64,000 nt of DNA from JAZKDW01 sp040387375 (GTDB lineage Bacteria; Pseudomonadota; Gammaproteobacteria; Burkholderiales; Burkholderiaceae_D), in NCBI GenBank assembly GCA_040387375.1, contig JAZKDW010000001.1, positions 59,629-123,628 on the forward strand, in the 5' to 3' direction. Shown here piece after piece: positions 52,080 through 61,187 of this stretch (position 1 is the first letter of the stretch; each line of letters begins with the position of its first letter). The translations under genes were made by a program, and so were the position numbers. The notes below the pieces were generated by a model, which did no database searches, was not told where the DNA came from, and saw only the letters and a list, made by a program, of their open reading frames with translations.

Positions 52080-53666
52080 CTACTCGCAAAGCTGGCTGGG
52101 TGTCCTCGACTGGTAATCAGTGATGAACTGGTCGAAGTCGCCGCTTTGTGACCATTCCATCTGCTCCTGCGCGGCCAGCGACGACTGCTGAAGTGTGATG
52201 AAATGCGCCCGTTCTTCCTCGCCAAGCGGCCGCGCACGGAAAGACGCCGCATGCAACTGGCTTTGCTGCAGCCCGAACTGCGGGAACGATCCGTCCGTTG
52301 CCCGCAAGGCTGCAAGCACTTTTGCCGATGGCGTCAGGTCAGGCGACAGTAATTTCTCACGTTGTACCTGCAATGCCCTGGCATGCGTATCATCACCATG
52401 CTCCTCGTCCAGCAAGTCCGCCGCCGCGCCTATGCGATCCAGCAGTTCCAGTCCCCACTCCTGCAATGCAATGCTCTTGCCGCCACGCTGCAAGGTCAAA
52501 CCCGGACGACGGCCTTCTTTTACCGTGCGCGCAAAATTCTCGGTATTTTCCCGGCCTTCGGCATCGTTGGTCTGCGGGCTTTCATCCAGTGCGCAGAACA
52601 GCAGGAAAGCATCGAGAAAACGGGATGTTTCCAGGCTGATGCCGAGCGGATTGAAGGGATCGACATCGAGGCAGCGCACTTCAACGTATTGCACACCGCG
52701 CGAGCACAAGGCTTCCAGCGGCCGCTCGCCGGTTTCGATGACACGTTTGGGACGGATCGTTGCGTAAAATTCATTCTCGATCTGCAGCACATTGGTATTG
52801 ATCTGGACCCATTGACCGTCGCGGCGTGTGCCCAGTTCATCGTAGGGCGGATACGGTTGCCGGACCGCGCGCGACAGGCTGCGCATGTAATCGTGCAGCG
52901 TGTTGTACGGCGGGACGATCCCGGCTTGTGCGCTGTTCTGATATCCGAGGTCGCTCATGCGCAGGCTGGTGGCAAACGGCAGGTACAGCGTGTCGGCCGA
53001 AAGTGTCTCCAGCTGATGCGGCCGTCCGCGCAGAAAGTGTGTTGCCAGTGCCGGCGAGGCGCCGAACAGGTACATCAGCAGCCAGCTGTAGCGGTGAAAA
53101 TTGCGGATCAGCGCAATATAACTTTCCGACTGATAGTCCATTGCCGATCCCGACGCCTTTTCATCGGTCTGAAAAGCGCGCCAGATATCTTCGCTCAATG
53201 AATAATTGTAATGAATGCCGGCGATGCATTGCATCGCCTTGCCATAACGTAGCGCCAGGCCGCGCCGGTACACGTGCTTGAGCATGCCGATATGCGACTT
53301 GCCATACCAGGCAATCGGAATATTTTCTTCTTCAGGAAGGCGGCAGGGCATGGATTGGCTCCACAGCAGCTCCCCATTCAGTTCCGAACCGGCAAAGCGG
53401 TGAATCGCATCCAGTTTTGTCAACGCGGTTTTAATATCGTGCTCTGCGGGTGTAATGAATTCCAGCAGCGATTCCGAATAATCAGTCGTGATCTCCGGGT
53501 TGGTCAGCGCGGAGCCGAGCGCGAGTGGATGCGGCGTGGTCGCCAGCGAGCCATCGGCGTTCACACGCAAGGTTTCGCGTTCGATGCCATGCAGTCCGCG
53601 GGACAGCAGCGGGCGGTTGGTTGCCGATGACAGCAGGTCCAGTCGGCGGTTCAGCAAATTCGTCAA
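52080..53666 (-). CDS. gshA: Glutamate-cysteine ligase (class I)
   Basis: 528 residues. It ligates Glu and Cys, the first step of glutathione synthesis. The class I hallmarks are present: GLHGIERETLRVNADG, TTDYSESLLEFITPAEHD, QCIAGIHYNYSL, and the cysteine-site/C-terminal PLEALCSRGVQYVEVRCLDVDPF. The start codon is TTG (53666), with AAGGA six nt upstream, which is unusual but better supported than any internal ATG. Monocistronic. Confidence 0.95.
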   Translation of the reverse strand: MTNLLNRRLDLLSSATNRPLLSRGLHGIERETLRVNADGSLATTPHPLALGSALTNPEITTDYSESLLEFITPAEHDIKTALTKLDAIHRFAGSELNGELLWSQSMPCRLPEEENIPIAWYGKSHIGMLKHVYRRGLALRYGKAMQCIAGIHYNYSLSEDIWRAFQTDEKASGSAMDYQSESYIALIRNFHRYSWLLMYLFGASPALATHFLRGRPHQLETLSADTLYLPFATSLRMSDLGYQNSAQAGIVPPYNTLHDYMRSLSRAVRQPYPPYDELGTRRDGQWVQINTNVLQIENEFYATIRPKRVIETGERPLEALCSRGVQYVEVRCLDVDPFNPLGISLETSRFLDAFLLFCALDESPQTNDAEGRENTENFARTVKEGRRPGLTLQRGGKSIALQEWGLELLDRIGAAADLLDEEHGDDTHARALQVQREKLLSPDLTPSAKVLAALRATDGSFPQFGLQQSQLHAASFRARPLGEEERAHFITLQQSSLAAQEQMEWSQSGDFDQFITDYQSRTPSQLCE

Positions 53667-53695
53667 TCGTTATCCTTTGGTATCTTTTTGCGGTT

Positions 53696-53720
53696 CGGCG
53701 CGTTGTTCGCGCCGGATTTT
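53696..53720 (+). terminator. Short GC hairpin with T-tract (orientation plus)
   Basis: Seven-bp stem CGGCGCG / CGCGCCG with loop TTGTT, followed by GATTTT. No plus-strand gene ends here, and the neighbouring genes are all on the minus strand, so it may be part of the gshA upstream region instead of a real terminator. Confidence 0.25.
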
Positions 53721-53779
53721 ACGCAAGGATAGTCGAAAAACGGAAATCGGATGCGGAAGCGGCGTTTCGGGGATGAGGG

Positions 53780-54433
53780 TCAGCCTGCTTTGCGAAAGGT
53801 CAGATTGATCCGATGGCTGCCTGTCGCGGCATGCTCATTTTCCTTGAGCGGCAGCACGCCGTGGTAGCGCAGCCTTGCCGGCCCGCCCCAGACCACAACA
53901 TCGCCGTGCGCCAGCGGAACGCGCATCGCCTTGTCTTCACGCCGCTCACCGCCGAACAGGAAAACGGCGGAAACGCCAAGCGATACCGAGACGATGGGCT
54001 GGCTGAAATCTTGTTCATTCTTGTCCTGATGCAGCGACAGGCGCGCGCCTGGCTCGTAGCGGTTGATCAGGCACGCATCCGGCTCGAAATCCGGAAACCC
54101 CGCCTGTGCCGCCGCCTCCCGCACCAGTCCCAGGAACAGTTCCGGCATGCGTGGCCAGGGCTTGCCTCTGTCCGGGTCAATGCCGCCATAACGATAACCG
54201 CGGCGATCCGAGACCCAGCCCAGGCCGCCGCAATTGGTGATCGCCACCGACATGCGGAACCCGCCCGGCGTCACCATGTGCCGAAACGGCGCCGCAGCCG
54301 TGATGTCCCGCAGCGCAGCGAAGATTGCCGCTTGCTGCGCCAGCGCGAAGCCGCGCAGCACAACCGCACCGGGACCCAAGTCCTCGCGCCAGGCATGCGC
54401 ATGCTCGTCATCGGCAAAAAGATCCGCCGTCAT
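53780..54433 (-). CDS. alkB: AlkB, Fe(II)/2-oxoglutarate-dependent DNA demethylase
   Basis: 217 residues. The double-stranded beta-helix carries the iron ligands H-x-D (SLHQDKNEQDF) and a distal His (RLRYHGVLP), and the oxoglutarate-binding Arg block RINLTFRK at the end. It oxidatively removes methyl from 1-meA and 3-meC in DNA. The ATG overlaps the ada stop by 4 nt (ATGA), so ada and alkB form one alkylation-response operon. Confidence 0.95.
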   Translation of the reverse strand: MTADLFADDEHAHAWREDLGPGAVVLRGFALAQQAAIFAALRDITAAAPFRHMVTPGGFRMSVAITNCGGLGWVSDRRGYRYGGIDPDRGKPWPRMPELFLGLVREAAAQAGFPDFEPDACLINRYEPGARLSLHQDKNEQDFSQPIVSVSLGVSAVFLFGGERREDKAMRVPLAHGDVVVWGGPARLRYHGVLPLKENEHAATGSHRINLTFRKAG

Positions 54434-55542
54434 GCATCGTCCCCGATTGCATCATGAGAATTGATGCGCTGTGCTTCATTTTCCAGCAGCGCGCGCTTGC
54501 GTTCCACACCCCAGCGATATCCGGACAGGCCGCCATCGCTGCGCACCACACGATGGCAGGGAATGGCAACCGCGAGGGCGTTCGCCGCGCAGGCCAGCGC
54601 CACGGCCCGCGCCGATTTCGGGGCGCCGATGCGTTGTGCGATCGTGGTGTAACTCGCGGTTTCGCCGGCCGGTATGTCGCACAGCGCCTGCCAGACACGC
54701 TTCTGAAATGCGGTGCCGCGCACATCCAGCGGCAAGTCCAGTCCGAGCGCCGGCGCATCGACAAAACCGACCACACGCGCAACCAGCTGCTCGAATTGCG
54801 CATCACCTCCGATCAGGTCGGCACGCGGAAAGCGGTCCTGCAGATTGCGGGCCAGCTGGTCCGGATCGTCGCCCATCAGGATGGCGCACACACCTTGTTC
54901 GCTCTGCGCCACGAGGATGGCCCCGAGCAAACATTCGCCGATGGCGAAGCGGATCGTCATGGCGGCGCCGCCGGCACGATACCTGGTCGGCGTCATGCCG
55001 AGCACCGCGTTCGATTTTTCATAAAAGCGGCCGTTGGAGTGATAACCGGCATCGAAGATGGCGGCGGTGACCGACTCGCTGCGGCCGAGTTCGGCGCGCA
55101 CCCGCTTCTCGCGCTGCGCCGCCGCATACTGGCTGGGCGTCAATCCCGTGATCTGCCTGAACACGCGGTGGAAGTGCGACGCGCTCACGCCGACACGCCT
55201 GGCCAGTTCCTGCAGGCCGGGCACGGTATCGGATTCCTCAATGATGCGGCAGGCCGCGGTGACGGTTGCCGCGTATTGCTCGGCCAGCGGAGGCTGGTCC
55301 GGCTTGCAGCGTTTGCAAGGACGGAATCCGGCCTGTTCGGCATCCTCGCGGCTGACATGGAAACGCACGTTTTCCGGGCGCGCCAGCCGGGCGGCGCACG
55401 AGGGGCGGCAATACACCCCGGTGGTCCTGACCGAATAATAATAACGCCCATCCGCCTCCGGATCGCGCGCAACGACGGCGGCCCAGCGCGGGTCATTGAC
55501 GGTCATGGCCGCCAGTTGCCCTGTTTTCGCCGATGCGTTCAT
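54430..55542 (-). CDS. ada: Ada bifunctional methyltransferase/transcriptional activator
   Basis: 370 residues in the E. coli Ada order: zinc/methyl-acceptor domain (~1-85) with YCRPSCAARLARPENV and FRPCKRCKPDQPP giving four Cys, an AraC-type helix-turn-helix (~90-185, ELARRVGVSASHFHRVFRQI), and the O6-methylguanine transferase domain with active-site AIPCHRVVRSDGGLSGYRWG. Methylation of the first domain turns it into an activator of the ada-alkB operon. AGGA is 8 nt upstream of the ATG. Confidence 0.95.
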   Translation of the reverse strand: MNASAKTGQLAAMTVNDPRWAAVVARDPEADGRYYYSVRTTGVYCRPSCAARLARPENVRFHVSREDAEQAGFRPCKRCKPDQPPLAEQYAATVTAACRIIEESDTVPGLQELARRVGVSASHFHRVFRQITGLTPSQYAAAQREKRVRAELGRSESVTAAIFDAGYHSNGRFYEKSNAVLGMTPTRYRAGGAAMTIRFAIGECLLGAILVAQSEQGVCAILMGDDPDQLARNLQDRFPRADLIGGDAQFEQLVARVVGFVDAPALGLDLPLDVRGTAFQKRVWQALCDIPAGETASYTTIAQRIGAPKSARAVALACAANALAVAIPCHRVVRSDGGLSGYRWGVERKRALLENEAQRINSHDAIGDDA

Positions 55543-55657
55543 GATGTTTTCCTTTCAACGATTTGCACGCCAATCCACACTCTGAAGCACAGTGTATCAA
55601 TGGCCGCAGACCGTTGCACTCCGGGTCTTGCTTTCAAATTCCATTCTGAGGTTAACG

Positions 55658-56776
55658 CTACCCGGCATGCCGGTCCACATCGACGGCAGCTACTTCGGTT
55701 CGCAGGCGCGGCAGATAGTCGGGATAATCGCGCTGGATGAAATGAATCAGCTCTTCCCGCACCCGGCACCGCAAATCCCAGCATCTTCCGGCATCGCTCG
55801 AGCTGACCAGCACGCGTATTTGAATCGCCCGCTCGCTGACATCCACCACGTGCGTGACGCAGACGCGCCGATCCCACTCCGGTGCATGGCGGCAAATGCG
55901 TTCAGCCTCGTTGCGGACCAGGTCGACCGCCATCCGGTAATCCGTCCAGATCAGGACCGCGCCCAGGATCGCGGTCTGGTTGCGAGTCCAGTTCTGAAAC
56001 GGATGTTCGATAAACCACTGCAGCGGCACCACCAGGCGCCGCTCGTCCCAAATGCGGATCACCACATAGGTGCCGGTGATTTCGTCAATCCAGCCCCACT
56101 CGTTCTCGACAATCACCACATCCCCGAGCCGGATCGGCTGGGTCAGGGCGAGTTGCATGCCGGCCAACAGGTTGCCCAGGACCGGCTTGGCGGCAAAGCC
56201 GAGTACCAGGCCGGCGACACCTGCCGATGCCAGGAACGTGGTGCCGATCTGGCGCATCAGCGGCAAAGTTGAAAATGCCATCCCCATCCCGACCAGGACG
56301 ATCATGGCCGACAAGGAATGCGACAGCACCCGGGTCTGGGTCTGGAGGCGCCGGGTCTGGATGTCGACTTCTTCCGTCGCCGGGTTGAGCTCGACGACCG
56401 TATCGGCAATCGCGCGCACGCAGCGCACGCCGAGCCAGGTCAACGCGGCGATCAGCGCCAGCGCATTCAGGCCACGCAGCGTCGTGATGCCGGCCAGCGA
56501 GTTCGGTGCGTTGGCCAGGACGATCTGTACCAGATAAAGGAAAACAAGAAGGGCGCCGGCGCGGTTTCCATATTGAATGAGTTTGCGGGAAAACGGCAGC
56601 CTGGCCGTCAGATGATGTAATGCCGGCGTGCCGAACCGATGCAACAGAAAGGTCGCCAGCAAAGCCGCGATCATCTGGCTGGCCAGCACGATCCATTCCG
56701 TCTGCTGACCGCTGGCCGGCCACGGCACCATGGCACGCATCAATATCTGCAGCCATTGTGATGTGTCGTGCGGCAT
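55658..56776 (-). CDS. MscS-family mechanosensitive channel
   Basis: 372 residues, with several transmembrane segments followed by the pore helix and beta domain. MscS-typical GVAGLVLGFAAKPVLGNLLAGMQLALTQPIRLGDVVIVENEWGWIDEITGTYVVIRIWDERRLVVPLQWF is recognisable in pieces: pore-lining helix near 185-205, then the beta-domain. It would release osmolytes on hypo-osmotic shock. It is monocistronic; the long gap upstream separates it from the next divergent gene. Confidence 0.9.
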   Translation of the reverse strand: MPHDTSQWLQILMRAMVPWPASGQQTEWIVLASQMIAALLATFLLHRFGTPALHHLTARLPFSRKLIQYGNRAGALLVFLYLVQIVLANAPNSLAGITTLRGLNALALIAALTWLGVRCVRAIADTVVELNPATEEVDIQTRRLQTQTRVLSHSLSAMIVLVGMGMAFSTLPLMRQIGTTFLASAGVAGLVLGFAAKPVLGNLLAGMQLALTQPIRLGDVVIVENEWGWIDEITGTYVVIRIWDERRLVVPLQWFIEHPFQNWTRNQTAILGAVLIWTDYRMAVDLVRNEAERICRHAPEWDRRVCVTHVVDVSERAIQIRVLVSSSDAGRCWDLRCRVREELIHFIQRDYPDYLPRLRTEVAAVDVDRHAG

Positions 56777-57136
56777 TGAATGACTGGTTGTGGAGAGTCA
56801 ATCTGTGATGATAACGGGCCATAGGCGAAATCCACGGCGCCACGATCTGGTTAGGCTATTAATTGCGTGCCTCGTTCACCATCACGTCGCGTGTTGGCTC
56901 GGCACGCAGTGTGATGAAGGCCTGGCATGCCGGCAACCGGCAATTGCCGGGTGGTCGATTCACGAGCGATGTCCCTTATGCATCAGCGCTACAAATTTGC
57001 CATCTATCATCTTTGCCGGGAATCTTTTACATTTTCGTCCATGCCACTGGTCCGCCTGCGAGCAGCCAGGGACCTGCCGCTGAGAGTTGCGATCGACTGC
57101 CGCCCGGCATCAGCGGAATACCAAAAGGAGACATGC
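56777..57136. other. Intergenic region between divergent genes
   Basis: 360 bp containing promoters of the mechanosensitive channel gene and of the second catabolic cluster. An open frame crosses it (from 56927) only because it continues upstream of the real start at 57137. I see no repeat or recognisable operator. Confidence 0.5.
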
Positions 57137-57964
57137 ATGAAAACCGGTTTTATAGGCCTCGGAGTACAGGGTAAGGGGCTCGCCATGAATGCAGTTGCCG
57201 CCGGCTTCGAGGTAGCCGTGTACGACCTGCACCCCGCACCGTGCGCCGAACTGGCTGCGTGCGGTGCCACGGTCGTTCGCTCGAGCGCCGACGTTGCGCG
57301 CGGGAGCAGGATCGTACAGGTCTGTGTGCTCAATGACGAGCAGCTGGAAGCCGTGATCAGCGGACCGGACGGCCTGCTTTCCGCTGCCGCGCCAGGCACG
57401 ATCATCGCGGTACACAGCACCGTGCGGCCGGCGACCGTGCTGGCATTGGCGGAAGAGGGGCGGGCGCGCGATATACATGTGATTGACGCCCCGGTCAGCG
57501 GCGGCGCCGCGGGTGCCCAGGCCAAAAGAATGTCGTTCATGGTCGGCGGCCCGGAAGCCATTGTCGAGGTTTGCAGGCCGCTATTCGAGGCGTCAGGCAG
57601 CCGTATCACCCATACAGGCGCCCTGGGGAGCGGCTTGCGGGCCAAGCTTGCGCATCAAATGATCATTTCCATCAATCTGCTTGCTGCGTACGAAGGGATG
57701 AAGCTGGGGGTTGCCGCCGGCCTGTCCGAAGAGATGCTGGAGCAGGTGGTGCGTGACGGTGCGGCGCAGAGTTTTGTGGCGAACCATTGGTCGTCGTTGG
57801 GCCTGGGGCCGCACGCGCCGGCAGTATTTTACAAGGACCTGCAGCTCTGCATCGAACTTGCGCACTCGCTAGGCTTCGGTGTGCCCGGCGCGGCCCTCGC
57901 ACAGCAGATGATTGACGTGATTCTCGCGGACCACCGCTTTTTGACAGGGCAGAAACCATCATGA
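57137..57964 (+). CDS. 3-hydroxyisobutyrate dehydrogenase-like NAD(P)-dependent oxidoreductase
   Basis: 275 residues. The Rossmann motif is KTGFIGLGVQGKGLAMN, the substrate loop VIDAPVSGGAAGAQAKRMSF, and the catalytic Lys region GSGLRAKLAHQMIISINLLA. The family includes 3-hydroxyisobutyrate, tartronate semialdehyde and other beta-hydroxyacid dehydrogenases. ATG 57137 has AAGGAG six nt upstream. It overlaps the ring-hydroxylating oxygenase gene by 4 nt (ATGA), so its substrate is likely an intermediate of that pathway. Confidence 0.88.
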   Translation: MKTGFIGLGVQGKGLAMNAVAAGFEVAVYDLHPAPCAELAACGATVVRSSADVARGSRIVQVCVLNDEQLEAVISGPDGLLSAAAPGTIIAVHSTVRPATVLALAEEGRARDIHVIDAPVSGGAAGAQAKRMSFMVGGPEAIVEVCRPLFEASGSRITHTGALGSGLRAKLAHQMIISINLLAAYEGMKLGVAAGLSEEMLEQVVRDGAAQSFVANHWSSLGLGPHAPAVFYKDLQLCIELAHSLGFGVPGAALAQQMIDVILADHRFLTGQKPS

Positions 57965-59352
57965 AGAAGTCGATTCCAATCCTGGCCGAGGGCGGTCCCG
58001 AGAATGGCGGGCGCAATGGCTATTGTTCAGCGCGCGACCTGGTCGACTCGGGACAAGGCGAGATATCCCGCAAGATATTCTCCGACGACGCTATCCACGC
58101 GCAGGAGATTGACCGTATTTTCAAGCGGGCATGGATGTATGTCGGACATGAGAGCCAGGTCAGCAAGCCGGGTGATTTTGTGCTCTCCCGCATGGGTGAC
58201 GAGTCGGTGATCCTGAGCCGTGACACCGGTGGTTCGATCCACGTGTTCCTCAACTCATGCCGCCATCGTGGCATGAAGATATGCCGCTATGACGAGGGCA
58301 ATGTCCGCAACTTCGTCTGCCCTTATCACGGATGGGCTTACCGCAACAGCGGCGAGCTGATTGCGATACCCGACGATGAAGCGTCTTACAAGGGGCAGCC
58401 GTTCGACAAGAGCGAATGGAGTCTGGTCGAAGTGGCGCAGATCGCTACCCTGCGCGGTACGGTGTGGGCCACATGGGATGCGACAGCGCCGCCGTTCAAG
58501 GAATATCTGGGCGATGCCTGGTTTGGGCTCAATAACGCGCTATCGCCATGGAATGGCAGCGACGACGAGATCGAACTGCTCGGCAGTACACAGAAATGGA
58601 TCATCCCGTCCAACTGGAAGATCGTTTCCGAAAATTTTGCCGGCGATATGGCGCATGGCATCAGCCACGCCTCGGTGGACAAGGTGGGCATCGGCCCGAA
58701 TAGCAAGGAGGGACGGCGAGACGAGCCCGGCCAATTCGTGATGGGTGCTTATCCTGAAGGGCACGGCGTGATCTATGGAATTGCCGCGGCGGGTCAGGAG
58801 CCCAGCGACTATGGCGCCTCTCCGGCGACGGCGGCCTACTATCTGGAGAACTGGCGCATGCGGCAGGAGTTGCAGGGGGAGCAGGGGCGGGTCACTACGA
58901 TCGTCGGCACGATTTTCCCGAACATGTCTTTTCACGGCCAGCAGCCGCGCACCATCCTGGTCGCGCATCCCAAAGGGCCAAACCAGACCGAAATGTGGCG
59001 GGTCTATTTTGTCGACAAGAAAGCGCCTCCCGAGGTCAAGGCCTTCCTGCGGCGCTATTACATCCGCTATTCAGGCCCGGCAGGCATGACGGAACAGGAT
59101 GATATGGAAAACTGGAACTATGCGACGGCAAGTTGCCAGGGCAGTGTGGCGCAAGGCTATCCGTTCAATTACAAGGCCGGCTTGCGTGCCGGCGGCCCGC
59201 ATCCGTTAATACCCGGTTTCATTACCGAGCATCCGATCAATACGGAAGAAAACGTGCGGCGCCTGTACCAGCGCTGGGCGGATTTGATGGATGCGGAAAG
59301 CTGGGACGCGCTGAAGTCGCCGCGTCCGGCCGACGCAGGAGAAAGCCAATGA
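57961..59352 (+). CDS. Aromatic ring-hydroxylating dioxygenase, large (alpha) subunit
   Basis: 463 residues. The Rieske cluster is bound by CRHRGMKIC and CPYHGWAYRNSG near residues 98-125. The mononuclear iron motif is ENFAGDMAHGISH: Asp, then His and His, but the two His are separated by three residues where many members have four or five. The C-terminal domain is full length. Partner beta subunit is next gene (4-nt overlap). No ferredoxin or reductase gene is nearby. Substrate not readable. Confidence 0.9.
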   Translation: MKKSIPILAEGGPENGGRNGYCSARDLVDSGQGEISRKIFSDDAIHAQEIDRIFKRAWMYVGHESQVSKPGDFVLSRMGDESVILSRDTGGSIHVFLNSCRHRGMKICRYDEGNVRNFVCPYHGWAYRNSGELIAIPDDEASYKGQPFDKSEWSLVEVAQIATLRGTVWATWDATAPPFKEYLGDAWFGLNNALSPWNGSDDEIELLGSTQKWIIPSNWKIVSENFAGDMAHGISHASVDKVGIGPNSKEGRRDEPGQFVMGAYPEGHGVIYGIAAAGQEPSDYGASPATAAYYLENWRMRQELQGEQGRVTTIVGTIFPNMSFHGQQPRTILVAHPKGPNQTEMWRVYFVDKKAPPEVKAFLRRYYIRYSGPAGMTEQDDMENWNYATASCQGSVAQGYPFNYKAGLRAGGPHPLIPGFITEHPINTEENVRRLYQRWADLMDAESWDALKSPRPADAGESQ

Positions 59353-59888
59353 GCGACGATACCCAATCACGCTACCTGAACCTGGTCCGGGAAGTGGAAG
59401 ACCTTCTTTATCTCGAAGCGGACCTGCTCGACGAGCGCCGCTACGACGAGTGGCTGGCATTGCTGAGCGACGATATCCGCTACCGCATTCCGTTGCGAAA
59501 AAATTTGCAGTTTTCACAACGTGAGCGCGACATCACTGACGAGGACGATGTCGCATGGGTAGACGACGACAAGGCCACGCTGGTAAAACGCGTGCGCCAG
59601 ATCATGACTGGCATCCATTGGTCAGAGGAGCCAATGTCGCGCGTGTCGCACCTGGTGACCAATATCCGCATCGTCAATCCAGCCGAGGCGCTGGCTGGCG
59701 CCAGTGAGATCGAGGTCACTTGCCGGGTGCTGGTGCATCGCAACCGGCTTGAAACGGAAACCGATTATTTCATCGGCCGTCGAAAGGACCTGCTTCGCCG
59801 CAATGGGAACACACTAAGCATCGCCCGGCGCACCGTGATTCTCGATCAAAGCACGCTGCTGGCGAAAAACATGACGATATTCATTTGA
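59349..59888 (+). CDS. Aromatic ring-hydroxylating dioxygenase, small (beta) subunit
   Basis: 179 residues of the SnoaL-like/NTF2 fold of beta subunits: VREVEDLLYLEADLLDERRYDEWLALLSDDIRYRIPL, RVSHLVTNIRIV, and FIGRRKDLLRRNGNTLSIARRTVILDQSTLL. ATG 59349 overlaps the alpha stop. With the alpha subunit it makes an alpha3beta3 oxygenase component. Confidence 0.9.
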   Translation: MSDDTQSRYLNLVREVEDLLYLEADLLDERRYDEWLALLSDDIRYRIPLRKNLQFSQRERDITDEDDVAWVDDDKATLVKRVRQIMTGIHWSEEPMSRVSHLVTNIRIVNPAEALAGASEIEVTCRVLVHRNRLETETDYFIGRRKDLLRRNGNTLSIARRTVILDQSTLLAKNMTIFI

Positions 59889-59958
59889 AGCGGAGGGGGT
59901 TTACGCTTTACTGCATTTATTCACGCTAATCGAATTTTTACAATAACGGAGACAAAAA

Positions 59959-61128
59959 ATGAAAAAGCGCTTCTTCCTGCATACATTGGCCCTGGCGGCC
60001 ATGTGTGCCACCGCAGCCACTGGCGCCATCGCGCAAGAAAAATTCAAGATCGGGCTGGTCCTGCCGCTGACCGGGCAGTTTGGCCCCACCGGCAAGCAGG
60101 TCGAGTCTGCAGTCCGCCTGTATATGGCCCAGCATGGCGACACCATTGGCGGCAAAAAGGTGGAACTGATCCTGAAGGACGACGCCAGCACGCCCGATCT
60201 GAGCAGGCGCCTGGCGCAGGAGTTGGTCGTCAATGACAAGGTCAATGTGCTCGCCGGCTTTGTCCTCACGCCGTCGGCGCTGGCCGCGGCGCCTGTCGCC
60301 ACGCAAGCTAGGACCCCGCTGGTAGCGATGGCCTCGGCCACGTCCATCGTTACCGAGACCTCCCCTTTCATTGTGCGCACCAGCTTCACGGTGCCGCAGG
60401 CCGCGGTCAGCATTGCAGACTGGGCGCCCAGGAATGGCATCAAGAAGGTGGTGACCCTGGTGTCGGACTACGGCCCAGGCATTGATGCGGAAAAATTTTT
60501 CGTCAGCCGCTTCAAATTCAACGGCGGCCAGATAATCGAGACCCTGCGCGTGCCCATGCGTAATCCCGACTTCGCCCCCTTCCTGCAAAGGGTGCGCGAC
60601 GCCAAACCCGATGCCTTGTTCGTCTTTGTGCCCGGAGGCACCGGCGCGGCGCTCATGAAGCAATTTGCCGAGCGTGGCATGGACAAGGCTGGCATCAAGG
60701 TGATCGGCACCGGCGACATCACGGACGATAACGACCTCAATACCATGGGTGACGCGACCATAGGCGTCGTGACGGCCCACCATTACTCGGCCTCGCATAA
60801 TTCGGCAATGAACAAGAAGTTCGTCGACGCGTTCCAGAAAGCGACCAACGGTCTTCGTCCCAACTTCCACGCTGTGGGCGGCTACGACGGCATGCGCGTG
60901 ATCTACGAGGCGGCCAGGGTAAGCAAGGGTGGCAGCGGGGAGGCCTTGCTCAATGCCATGAAGGGTCAGATATTCGAAAGCCCGCGCGGCCCGATCTTCA
61001 TTGACGCGCAGACGCGCGACGTGGTGCAGAACATCTATATCCGCAGGGTAGAGAAAGTGGGGGGCCAGCTCTATAACCAGGAGTTCGATACCATCCGCGA
61101 CGTCAAGGATCCCGGCAAGACCAAGTAA
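59959..61128 (+). CDS. ABC transporter periplasmic receptor, branched-chain type
   Basis: 389 residues with a signal peptide (FFLHTLALAAMCATAATGAIAQ) and the Peripla_BP_6 fold start FKIGLVLPLTGQFGPTGKQV. GGAG is 7 nt before the ATG. No permease or ATPase gene accompanies it, so it must work with a transporter coded elsewhere or be a sensor receptor. It is in the same direction as the oxygenase genes, 70 nt downstream. Confidence 0.92.
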   Translation: MKKRFFLHTLALAAMCATAATGAIAQEKFKIGLVLPLTGQFGPTGKQVESAVRLYMAQHGDTIGGKKVELILKDDASTPDLSRRLAQELVVNDKVNVLAGFVLTPSALAAAPVATQARTPLVAMASATSIVTETSPFIVRTSFTVPQAAVSIADWAPRNGIKKVVTLVSDYGPGIDAEKFFVSRFKFNGGQIIETLRVPMRNPDFAPFLQRVRDAKPDALFVFVPGGTGAALMKQFAERGMDKAGIKVIGTGDITDDNDLNTMGDATIGVVTAHHYSASHNSAMNKKFVDAFQKATNGLRPNFHAVGGYDGMRVIYEAARVSKGGSGEALLNAMKGQIFESPRGPIFIDAQTRDVVQNIYIRRVEKVGGQLYNQEFDTIRDVKDPGKTK

Positions 61129-61187
61129 TGCGCTATCCCCTTCTCCGATCGGGGAAGGGGAATATTCAGGCGGCATCCGTACTTGAC

